Positions 43,419-50,488 of a stretch of 64,000 nucleotides of DNA are shown piece after piece (the stretch's first letter is position 1; each line of letters starts with the position of its first letter). The stretch is taken from contig JBGAJN010000002.1 of NCBI GenBank assembly GCA_044224905.1, forward strand, positions 1,302,001 to 1,366,000, read 5' to 3'. A model generated the notes under the pieces. That model was not told the origin of the DNA. It worked only from the letters and a program-made list of their open reading frames with translations, and made no database searches. The position numbers and the translations under genes were made by a program. Origin of the DNA: JBGAJN01 sp044224905 (lineage in GTDB: Bacteria > Verrucomicrobiota > Verrucomicrobiia > Limisphaerales > JBGAJN01).

Positions 43419-44233
43419 AAATCCTTCGCGCATCGGAAACCGAGATTGTGCACTGTGTAACTCGCCTTGAGGCTGCTGCGGAAACCGAAACGCATGAACG
43501 CAGGATAATTCGCGTTGTCGCTGGCGCCGAGTGAACCGCTGCCGCAGAAGAGTTGCCGCTCGAGGCCGGTGTCGCCGCGCGCGTCGCCGGTGACGATGGC
43601 TGAGTTGAAATCGCTGGTCCATTCCCACACGAGAGCGTGGAGGTCGTGAATTCCCCACAAGTTTGCCCGGCTTGCGGAGACGGGGGGCAGCGATGCGGGC
43701 GTCGGTGTGGAATACCAGCGGTTCACTGCGCGCAGAAACTCCGCGTCCTTGCGGCCATCGACCTTGGTGAAGCCGGCCCCGGCGGCGAGTTCCCATTCCT
43801 CCGTCGTCGGCAAACGCTTGTCTTTCCAAGCAGCAAAAGCTTTCGCTGCAAACCACGAGACGTGAGTTACGGGCTGTGCGGTCGTGCGCGGATCGGTCCC
43901 GAGTATAAGATCGCCCGACCAATGTTTGAGATACGCCTCGTCGGCGAACAGGCGTTTCACCTGGGAGCGTTGCCAGCGGGGATTGGCGCGAACGAAGTCG
44001 AGGAACTCGCCGTTAGTGACGGGATGCACGTCGAGCAGAAACGCTTTGACGGAAATCTCCTTCGCGTCGCGCTCGCCGCGGAACAGCGGGCGATACATTC
44101 CCGCCGGAACTTTCGCCATTCCCGGTGGGGTTGCCGAGAGCGCGCTTTCCGCACCGGCGCGTGACGTTACTAACGCAAACGCCAGAGCGATCATGGTGGG
44201 CGTGATCGCTCTGGTTTTGCGGCGGGTGTTCAT
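43415..44233 (-). CDS. nirV: NirV-like formylglycine-generating-enzyme-fold protein
   Basis: 272 residues with signal peptide MNTRRKTRAITPTMIALAFALVTSRAGA. The FGE-sulfatase fold is seen in FLLDVHPVTNGEFLDFVRANP, VTHVSWFAAKAFAAWKDKRLPTTEEWELAA and a final HNLGFRCAKDL. The catalytic Cys pair of true formylglycine-generating enzymes is missing (the place reads RFGFRSSLKA), so it should not modify sulfatases. Proteins of this kind beside nirK are called NirV, role unknown. It overlaps the SCO gene by 4 bp and follows nirK by 21 bp, so all three are one operon. Confidence 0.85.
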   Translation of the reverse strand: MNTRRKTRAITPTMIALAFALVTSRAGAESALSATPPGMAKVPAGMYRPLFRGERDAKEISVKAFLLDVHPVTNGEFLDFVRANPRWQRSQVKRLFADEAYLKHWSGDLILGTDPRTTAQPVTHVSWFAAKAFAAWKDKRLPTTEEWELAAGAGFTKVDGRKDAEFLRAVNRWYSTPTPASLPPVSASRANLWGIHDLHALVWEWTSDFNSAIVTGDARGDTGLERQLFCGSGSLGASDNANYPAFMRFGFRSSLKASYTVHNLGFRCAKDL

Positions 44234-44254
44234 GTTGGTTTGGCGCTGCCTAGT

Positions 44255-45811
44255 TCACTCGAATGTGCTCGAAGCCGGAGCGGCCGCGGGCGCCGGTGTT
44301 TCGGAACGAATGCGACGAACCTCGTCGATCTTCACCGCGTCGCCCGAGTTGCCGAAGCTGTTGCGAACATAGGTCAGCACGTTGGCGATCTGTTCGTCGT
44401 TGAGATAGTTCAGCGGAATCATGACGCCGTTGTATTTCTTGCCGTTCACTTCCATCTCGCCGGACTGGCCATTCAGTACGCCGCGAATCGCACGCTCTTT
44501 GTCGGCCATGAGGTAGTCCGACTTCTCCAGTGGCGGAATCTGGCCGGGAATGCCCGTGCCATCGACTTGATGGCAGACGAAGCAGGTTTGCATGAAGACC
44601 TGCTTGCCCTTCTCGATTTGGATCTCCTTTGACAACGTGGCGATCTTTGGATCGGCGCTGATGACGGCTTTCATTTGTGCTTGGAGCGAGGATACACGCT
44701 TCTCGGCCTCCGAGCCCGCTTCGGCCTGCGAACCGAGATACACGGCGTCCACTTCTTTGCCAGAATAGGTGAGCAAGTCCGGCGGGCCATCCACTTTCAA
44801 CATGCCGAGCGCGCCTTTGTTGAAGGCACGAAACAACGAGTGATCCACGAGAATGTAAGTGCCGGGAACTTCAACTTTGAAATCCACGATGGCGGAACCG
44901 CCCGCGGGAATCATCGTGGTTTGCACGTGCTTCTGCGAAGGAACCATCCCGCCTTCCTGATAGACGGTGTCGAAAATCTCGCCAATGACGTGGAACGAGG
45001 ACGTGAGATTCGGGCCGCCGTTGCCGACGTAGAGGCGAACTTTTTCTCCGACGTGTGCGGTGATCGCCTTGTCACCCACAAGCGAGCCGACGCCTCCGTT
45101 GAAGACGACGTAGCTGGGCCGTTCGTCGATTGCCTTATTTTGATCGAACGGCTGCAGTCCTGCCTCGCCGTATTTGCCGGCGGTGTAGAAGTCGCCTTGC
45201 ATCACGTAATACTCGCGATCAACAGGCGGCAAACCTTCCTTCGGTTCGACGAGAATCAGTCCATACATGCCGTTCGCAACGTGCATACCGACGGGTGCCG
45301 TGGCGCAGTGATACACGTAGAGGCCGGGGTTCAATGCTTTGAATGAAAACTGCGAGGTGTGTCCCGGCGCCGTGAACGACGACGCCGCGCCACCGCCGGG
45401 CCCAGTGACGGCATGAAGGTCAATGTTGTGCGGCATCTTGCTGCTCGGGTGATTGTTCAAATGAAACTCGACGAGATCACCCTCGCGAATGCGGATGAAG
45501 CTTCCCGGGACGTCGCCACCGAAAGTCCAAAACAAATACTCCACGCCGTCGGCGAGTTTCTTCACCACTTCCTTCACCTCGAGGGTAACAATGACTTTCG
45601 TGGCGTTCTTGCGCTTGATGGGCGGAGGAACGTTGGGCGCTTGCGCGAGGATCGCCCGCTCCTCGCCAACGATGTTGGGGTCGCTGGTTTTGGCGGCACT
45701 CGCGGGAGCTTGTGCATACGCCGTGAACAGGCTGCTGGCGAACACGAGCGTCGCCGCGAGGCTGGCGCGCGGTGGTTGGCCGGAATGTTGATGAGGGTGA
45801 GTTTTGTTCAT
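44255..45811 (-). CDS. nirK: copper nitrite reductase fused to cytochrome c
   Basis: 518 residues, ATG 45811, with signal peptide (about 15-34). Domains: cupredoxin 1 (about 65-190), cupredoxin 2 (about 200-345), then cytochrome c (395-490). Type 1 copper ligands: His128, Cys169, His177, Met182. Type 2 ligands: His133, His168 and His324; catalytic Asp131 and His274. Heme c motif CxxCH at 410-414 with axial Met near 464. It reduces nitrite to NO in the periplasm; the fused cytochrome delivers electrons directly. The YHCATAPVGMH form of the type 1 loop is like that of the AniA/clade II group. It is the first gene of the nirK-nirV-sco operon. Confidence 0.95.
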   Translation of the reverse strand: MNKTHPHQHSGQPPRASLAATLVFASSLFTAYAQAPASAAKTSDPNIVGEERAILAQAPNVPPPIKRKNATKVIVTLEVKEVVKKLADGVEYLFWTFGGDVPGSFIRIREGDLVEFHLNNHPSSKMPHNIDLHAVTGPGGGAASSFTAPGHTSQFSFKALNPGLYVYHCATAPVGMHVANGMYGLILVEPKEGLPPVDREYYVMQGDFYTAGKYGEAGLQPFDQNKAIDERPSYVVFNGGVGSLVGDKAITAHVGEKVRLYVGNGGPNLTSSFHVIGEIFDTVYQEGGMVPSQKHVQTTMIPAGGSAIVDFKVEVPGTYILVDHSLFRAFNKGALGMLKVDGPPDLLTYSGKEVDAVYLGSQAEAGSEAEKRVSSLQAQMKAVISADPKIATLSKEIQIEKGKQVFMQTCFVCHQVDGTGIPGQIPPLEKSDYLMADKERAIRGVLNGQSGEMEVNGKKYNGVMIPLNYLNDEQIANVLTYVRNSFGNSGDAVKIDEVRRIRSETPAPAAAPASSTFE

Positions 45812-45891
45812 ATCCTGTGGTGCCGTTGTTTGTGGGCGACCCAATCGCCCGTTTCTTGGTAGCAGCATCGACAACTTCGCACTATAGGGCT

Positions 45892-45905
45892 TTGACCTGA
45901 GTCAT
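45892..45905 (-). promoter_or_regulatory. possible Crp/FNR-family operator upstream of nirK
   Basis: The plus strand reads TTGAC-ctga-GTCAT, an imperfect dyad of the FNR/NNR type (consensus TTGAT-N4-ATCAA), with one mismatch from perfect symmetry. It lies 81 bp upstream of the nirK ATG, which suits an activator. A TATAGT-like -10 on the minus strand lies at 45881-45886, perhaps too close for standard activation. Site calls of this length occur by chance. Confidence 0.35.
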
Positions 45906-45998
45906 GATTTGGAAGGATTGACGGGATGCTGAAGAAGTGGGTTTTTGTCGCGAATCCTGTTGCCGTCGCGCCCGTCAAAGGCGAAACCATTTCCTGAC

Positions 45999-47369
45999 AT
46001 GACACTAAAATCCACGAGCCTTCTGCTATTGGCGGTCTTGATGATCGCGGCAAAGTTCACGGCCGCCGCTGCCGCGCCACTTGCTGCCAAAGACCGCATC
46101 ACCATTCTGATTAGCATCGATGGCTTTCCGGCGTGGCTGTGGGCGGATCCCACGTTGCCGATTCCAACCCTGCGCAAACTCGCGGCCGAAGGTGCGCAGG
46201 CGAAGGCGATGAAGGTTTCCAACCCGTCCATCACGTGGATCAACCACACCACGCTCGTCACCGGCGTCGAACCGGCCAAACACGGCGTGCTCTTCAACGG
46301 TCTCTGTGTGCGTCAGGGCCCGGGCCAGCCGCCGAAAATCGAGCAATGGGCGAGCAAACAGAAGTTGGTGCGCGTGCCGACGCTCTACGATGCCGCGCAC
46401 GAAGCGGGGCTCACGACCGCGCAGGTGGACTGGGTGGCGATTACGAATGCGACGACGATCACTTGGGATTTTCACGAAGTGCCGGACACCCATGGCGCGA
46501 TCCCCCGCGAGCTTGTCGCATCCGGTGCGATGACCGAAAAGGAACTCGTGGAGTTTATGAAGGGCACTAGCATTACGTGGCGCGACATGATCTGGACCAA
46601 GGCCGCGGCGCACCTCATCAAGACGCACAAGCCAAACCTGTTGCTCTTTCACCCTCTCACGGTGGACTCGATCAATCATCGCTACGGGCCTGGCTCGCTC
46701 GCCAGCTTCACCGCATACGCCTACGCGGACAAAATGGTCGCCGATCTTCTCGCTGCCCTCACTGAAGCCGGCATGCGCGATAAGGCGACCATCGTCATCG
46801 CCACCGACCACGGCTTCAAAGACGTGAAGAAAGCAATTCTCCCGAACATCGCGCTGCGTAAAGCAGGCTTGGTGCGAGCCGCCGGCGCGACCGTTACGGG
46901 AGCCGATGCGTATGCGATGGCGCAGGGCGGAATGGCATTCGTTTATGTCACTGACAAGGCGCGTCGCGACGAGCTGATTCCCAAGCTGAAGGAAATGCTC
47001 GGCGCGCTGGAAGGCGTGGCGGGCGTGGTGGAGCCAAAGGATTACGCGTCGCTCGGCATGCCCACGCCCGACGTGAATGAAGGCGCCGGTGACCTTGCAC
47101 TTTTCGCGAAGCCGACCTACGCCTTTCAGGCTGCCGCTGCAGGCGAAAGTGTGATTCAGGATTCCGGCACCTATCAGGGCACGCACGGCTATTTGAATTC
47201 CGATCCGCAGCTCGATGGCGTGTTCGTCGCGTGGGGCGTCGGCATCAAGCCCGGCACCGTCATCGACCGCATGGCGAATTTGGACGTCGCTCCGACTATC
47301 GCAAAAATTCTCGGAATCAAATTGGGCCTCAAGCCCGACGGTCGCGTGTTGGAGGACATTTTGCGCTGA
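45999..47369 (+). CDS. exported alkaline-phosphatase superfamily phosphodiesterase/pyrophosphatase
   Basis: 456 residues, ATG 45999. A signal peptide (MTLKSTSLLLLAVLMIAAKFTAAAAA) leads into an ectonucleotide pyrophosphatase-like fold: ITILISIDGFPAWLW (first metal Asp), SNPSITWINHTTLVTG with the nucleophile Thr, then LLLFHPLTVDSINHRYGPGS and VIATDHGFKD with the second metal site. It hydrolyses phosphodiesters or phosphomonoesters in the periplasm, substrate not visible. It is 75 bp before the first DMFase-like gene on the same strand and is likely part of the same functional island. Confidence 0.9.
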   Translation: MTLKSTSLLLLAVLMIAAKFTAAAAAPLAAKDRITILISIDGFPAWLWADPTLPIPTLRKLAAEGAQAKAMKVSNPSITWINHTTLVTGVEPAKHGVLFNGLCVRQGPGQPPKIEQWASKQKLVRVPTLYDAAHEAGLTTAQVDWVAITNATTITWDFHEVPDTHGAIPRELVASGAMTEKELVEFMKGTSITWRDMIWTKAAAHLIKTHKPNLLLFHPLTVDSINHRYGPGSLASFTAYAYADKMVADLLAALTEAGMRDKATIVIATDHGFKDVKKAILPNIALRKAGLVRAAGATVTGADAYAMAQGGMAFVYVTDKARRDELIPKLKEMLGALEGVAGVVEPKDYASLGMPTPDVNEGAGDLALFAKPTYAFQAAAAGESVIQDSGTYQGTHGYLNSDPQLDGVFVAWGVGIKPGTVIDRMANLDVAPTIAKILGIKLGLKPDGRVLEDILR

Positions 47370-47443
47370 GCCGCGCGAACATTTGAATGTTCGCTGGTCT
47401 TCCGAGAGTCGAAAGCTTACAACCAATTCGATCCACTCAGATT

Positions 47444-48988
47444 ATGGGCCAGCGAAAAACTCCGCTCACGTTCACCCGCCGCGATTTTCTCAAGACGAGT
47501 TCAACCTTCGCGCTCGCCGGCGCTGCGGGCGGTTGCGCCTCGAATCCGATCAAAGCGACCAGCGCAAAGCCCACCTTGATCTCTCGCGAGAATTCCCGCG
47601 AGGGTGCGCTCGATTGGCAGCTAACCCGGGTGAAACTCGACAAATCCGCCGGGTTCCGCGCACCCGCCATTGAAGGCTATTGCTCGAAACAATCCGTGCT
47701 CGTGGGCGATTCAATCGACATCATGGTGAGCACGAGTCCGGCGGCGAAGTTCACGATCGAGATTTTCCGCACGGGCTATTACGGCGGACGCGGCGCGCGA
47801 TTGATGTCCGTGCTCGGTCCGTTCACCGGAAAGAAGCAGCCCGATCCGGAAATTGGTCCCAAACGGTTGCGCGAATGTAAATGGGAGAAGTGCGCGTCGC
47901 TCAAGATTCCAGCTGACTGGCCGAGCGGGGTGTATCTCGGTCGGCTCACGACGATTCCCGAGGCCAGCGACAAACCCTACTGGCAGAACTACGTCGTCTT
48001 CATCGTTCGCGACACGCGCAAGGCGGACATTCTCTTCCAGTGCAGCGACAACACCTGGCAAGCCTACAACCGCTGGCCCGATAATTACTCGCTCTACACC
48101 GATCCGCGCGGCTCGCACGCGCGCGAGGTGGCCGTGAGCTTCGATCGCCCTTACGCGAAGTATGCGCAGATTTACGAGAACCCGCAGTCGCTTGGCAGCG
48201 GCGAGTGGCTGTGCTTCGAATTCCCCGCCGCCTACTGGCTGGAACAGCAGGGCTACGACGTGACGTATTGCTCGAACAGCGATTGCCTTGATTCATCACA
48301 GATCACGCGGTGCAAAACCTTCCTCAGCGTTGGCCACGACGAGTATTGGGACGTGCGGCAATACCACGCTGTCAAAGGCGCGATTGAATCCGGGGTGAAT
48401 GTGCTCTGGCTCTCGGGCAATTCAGTCTTCGCCGTCAGCAACTTCTTGAACTCCTCCAACGGCGCGGCCAACCGCATCATCTCGCGCGACGGCCATTTCG
48501 CCGGCATGACGGAAGACGAGGTGAAGACGCAGACGAAACTCTTCGCGTCACAGTACCTCTGCGCCGGCCCCGATGAATCGCTCATCATTGGTGCGCGCAC
48601 GGTGATTCCATTCAACGGCGGCGGCGACTGGACGTGCACCAAGCCGAACCATTGGCTCTTCGAGGGCACCGGCATGAAGAAAGGCGATTCCATTCCGGGC
48701 CTGGTCGGCTGGGAACATCACGGCGCTCCCGCGAAGATTCCGGGAAACGAAGTGGTGGCTGATGGTCTCGTGTGGGCCGGCGGCACTTCGCCCTCGCGTT
48801 ATACCGCCACGATCTTTCCCGGGCCGAAGAAGAATTTTGTGTTCAACGCTGCAACCATCTTCTGGGCACAAGGTCTTGGCGATCCGCCGGGGCACATGCT
48901 CCCGTGGTCGCACTGGTCCCGCCCGCACGGGCCGGATGAACGGGTGCAGCGCATTACGGCTAACCTGCTGAAACGCGCTCTCGGCTGA
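47444..48988 (+). CDS. Tat lipoprotein of the N,N-dimethylformamidase large-subunit family (paralogue A)
   Basis: 514 residues, ATG 47444. The signal is Tat type (TRRDFLKTSSTFALAG) with a lipobox-like AGGC at residues 28-31, so it may be anchored by lipid. The rest matches the DMFase large-subunit C-terminal family: EGYCSKQSV, RTGYYGGRGARL, WPSGVYLGRL, then CSDNTWQAY (Trp205, Tyr208) and GHDEYW (Glu300, Tyr301). In dimethylformamidase a mononuclear iron is held by two Tyr and one Glu; the Tyr of WQAY and Glu of HDEYW are candidates. It would hydrolyse an amide or related bond. Paralogue C (58932) is 60% similar by eye without a signal. Confidence 0.8.
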   Translation: MGQRKTPLTFTRRDFLKTSSTFALAGAAGGCASNPIKATSAKPTLISRENSREGALDWQLTRVKLDKSAGFRAPAIEGYCSKQSVLVGDSIDIMVSTSPAAKFTIEIFRTGYYGGRGARLMSVLGPFTGKKQPDPEIGPKRLRECKWEKCASLKIPADWPSGVYLGRLTTIPEASDKPYWQNYVVFIVRDTRKADILFQCSDNTWQAYNRWPDNYSLYTDPRGSHAREVAVSFDRPYAKYAQIYENPQSLGSGEWLCFEFPAAYWLEQQGYDVTYCSNSDCLDSSQITRCKTFLSVGHDEYWDVRQYHAVKGAIESGVNVLWLSGNSVFAVSNFLNSSNGAANRIISRDGHFAGMTEDEVKTQTKLFASQYLCAGPDESLIIGARTVIPFNGGGDWTCTKPNHWLFEGTGMKKGDSIPGLVGWEHHGAPAKIPGNEVVADGLVWAGGTSPSRYTATIFPGPKKNFVFNAATIFWAQGLGDPPGHMLPWSHWSRPHGPDERVQRITANLLKRALG

Positions 48989-49037
48989 GCGTGATCACCG
49001 TAAACGTTGCCTTTAACTTGTTGACCGTCGCGGCGGA

Positions 49038-49442
49038 TTAGGGTTTGGGATCGTTGGTGATCGATTTCGCGTTTCTCTCTCGATACCGGCGCACCGTTTC
49101 CTGAACCAATTGATCGAAGCGATTGCGTTGCTCCGGGTGCAACAAGGCTCGCACTTTTCCCACGCTCTGCCGGAAGGGTTCGATGCGTTCGGGCGAGCCC
49201 ACGGGCAGTTGCGACATTTGATCCGTGGCTGCTTCGAGTAGTGGTTTGATCTGCGCGCTCTGGCTGGCGTCCAACTGCAGTTCCTTCGTCAACAGCTCGA
49301 GCATGCCGGCAGCCGTGACTTGTCGGCCATCGGCGGTTTTGATCGCGACCGGAAGCGGAGCGGTCAAGCGGCCGGTGAGAATGCCGGCCGAGAATATCGC
49401 GATGAGCAATAGGGCGATCCGAGTGGCTTGGCTGCGGTTCAT
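49038..49442 (-). CDS. membrane-anchored periplasmic helical protein, CnrX/Spy-like sensor candidate
   Basis: 134 residues. The start MNRSQATRIALLLIAIFSAGILTGRL is a single N-terminal TM helix. The periplasmic part is helical: LELLTKELQLDASQSAQIKPLLEAATDQMSQL and QSVGKVRALLHPEQRNRFDQLVQETVRRYRER, with the LTPEQRxxF-like turn of CpxP/Spy/CnrX proteins. The metal-binding HxxxH of CnrX is absent; only one His (LLHPEQ) is present. It is 2 bp after the small membrane gene and the last gene of the ECF operon, so it is a candidate sensor or modulator of the sigma factor. Confidence 0.75.
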   Translation of the reverse strand: MNRSQATRIALLLIAIFSAGILTGRLTAPLPVAIKTADGRQVTAAGMLELLTKELQLDASQSAQIKPLLEAATDQMSQLPVGSPERIEPFRQSVGKVRALLHPEQRNRFDQLVQETVRRYRERNAKSITNDPKP

Positions 49443-49444
49443 AA

Positions 49445-49744
49445 TCAGAAAAGCGTGGTTGGCCGAGACGGGACGGCGAGCAGGAGGTCCAATGAACTTG
49501 CGGGCGGCGTCAGCGGACGGAGAGTGGCGGCCAGCAGGCACACCACCACCGACGCGCCAACTCCGAACCAGCAGATGCGCTCCCACAGCTCAGCCACACT
49601 CAATGATGGTTTTTCTCCTGCCCATTGGGCGGCGATTCGCGTGGCAAAACCTGGTGGCGCCGACTCCATTGGCGACTGTGGCGGCGCGGGCGCACGGCGG
49701 GCGAGATTGAAGAGCGCGGCGGATTTTTTGCGTTGCGGATTCAT
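49445..49744 (-). CDS. small one-TM protein, candidate anti-sigma factor
   Basis: 99 residues. Residues 1-57 are a soluble, basic and Pro-rich stretch (MNPQRKKSAALFNLARRAP), one TM helix follows at about 58-75 (ICWFGVGASVVVCLLAA), then a short Pro/Leu-rich periplasmic tail. The start overlaps the sigma factor stop codon by ATGA, which suggests translational coupling as seen for sigma/anti-sigma pairs. It does not resemble the zinc-binding ZAS anti-sigma domain; in size and topology it is like CnrY. Confidence 0.65.
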   Translation of the reverse strand: MNPQRKKSAALFNLARRAPAPPQSPMESAPPGFATRIAAQWAGEKPSLSVAELWERICWFGVGASVVVCLLAATLRPLTPPASSLDLLLAVPSRPTTLF

Positions 49745-50361
49745 GATTCAGAGTTTTCGAGCTCGCGCATGAGTTTCTGCAGCCGGCGGCGCGCGCGAAA
49801 TAACCGGACTCGTGTGGCTCCGGAATTCCAGCCGGTTTCGGCGCAGACCTCGGCAAGAGATTGTTGTTCTAGCTCGATTCTCCGGAGGAGAAAGGCGTCG
49901 TCGGGCGATAAACCGGCGAAAAGCTTCTCCACCAGCGAGCGTGCGGTGCCCGCATCGGCGTCGGTGGGTTCCCGGTTGTCGGGAACCTCGGCGAAGATCG
50001 CTTGCTCCTCCTCGGAAAAATCGGCCCAGCGTAGCTCGGGGCGAACTTTCTGGCGGCGCAATCGATCGAGGCAGGTGTTGAGCGTGATGCGCGACACCCA
50101 GCGTTCGAAGGGCACGTCCCCGCGGTATTGTTCGAGTCGGCTGAACATTTTCATGAATACTTCCTGCGTTAAATCCTCCGGCTCATCGCGCCGCGGCAGG
50201 TTCGCGTGGACGATCTGCGCGACGAGCGGATAAAGCCTCGCGATCAGTTCACGTGACGCGATTTCGTCGTGCGCGCGAACTCTCTCGAGCAACACCGGCA
50301 GCGGCGTCGCATCAATCGGATTGAGCGTGCCGTCGCCGGCCGCCGGTATGGAGGCGTTCAT
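49741..50361 (-). CDS. ECF-type RNA polymerase sigma factor
   Basis: 206 residues, ATG 50361. Region 2 reads LIARLYPLVAQIVHANLPRRDEPEDLTQEVFMKMF and FERWVSRITLNTCLDRLRRQK; region 4 is LSPDDAFLLRRIELEQQSLAEVCAETGWNSGATRVRLFRARRRLQ. Region 3 is missing, which defines the ECF group. It directs RNA polymerase to special promoters, usually stress or envelope genes. The operon continues with a small one-TM protein and a periplasmic helical protein. A matching promoter motif lies in its own upstream region (50369-50393) and at the sulfatase gene. Confidence 0.93.
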   Translation of the reverse strand: MNASIPAAGDGTLNPIDATPLPVLLERVRAHDEIASRELIARLYPLVAQIVHANLPRRDEPEDLTQEVFMKMFSRLEQYRGDVPFERWVSRITLNTCLDRLRRQKVRPELRWADFSEEEQAIFAEVPDNREPTDADAGTARSLVEKLFAGLSPDDAFLLRRIELEQQSLAEVCAETGWNSGATRVRLFRARRRLQKLMRELENSES

Positions 50362-50368
50362 GACTCCT

Positions 50369-50393
50369 GACGCAGTAGTCGGTGAAGTGTTAC
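50369..50393 (-). promoter_or_regulatory. candidate ECF promoter of the sigma operon
   Basis: On the minus strand: GTAACAC (50393-50387), 11 nt, CTGCGTC (50375-50369), 7 nt, then the ATG at 50361. Both boxes are identical to those in front of the divergent sulfatase gene, with the same spacing. The GTAAC and CGTC pair resembles the -35 GGAAC/-10 CGTC pattern of ECF promoters. Very short distance to the start codon would make a leaderless or very short leader mRNA. Confidence 0.7.
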
Positions 50394-50452
50394 AAGTGCG
50401 GCGCTGACGGGGAAGTAAAACCGTGATGCCGGAAAATATTTCGATGCGCCCG

Positions 50453-50477
50453 GTAACACCTCTCGTTTTGCTGCGTC
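50453..50477 (+). promoter_or_regulatory. candidate ECF promoter of the sulfatase gene
   Basis: GTAACAC (50453-50459), 11 nt, CTGCGTC (50471-50477), then ATG at 50489. Same boxes and spacing as the promoter of the sigma operon on the other strand, 59 bp away between inner edges. This suggests the sigma factor controls both its own operon and this gene. Confidence 0.7.
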
Positions 50478-50488
50478 GGTGAGTCTGA

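Noticed and set aside
43419..43922. N-terminal extension of the SCO-like frame
   Set aside because: The extra 168 residues are Arg-rich, lack a signal peptide and overlap the nirV gene; the ATG at 43418 gives the signal peptide.
43415..44233. NirV-like protein as the activator (FGE) of the large sulfatase
   Set aside because: The catalytic Cys pair of FGE is missing and the gene is in the nirK operon.
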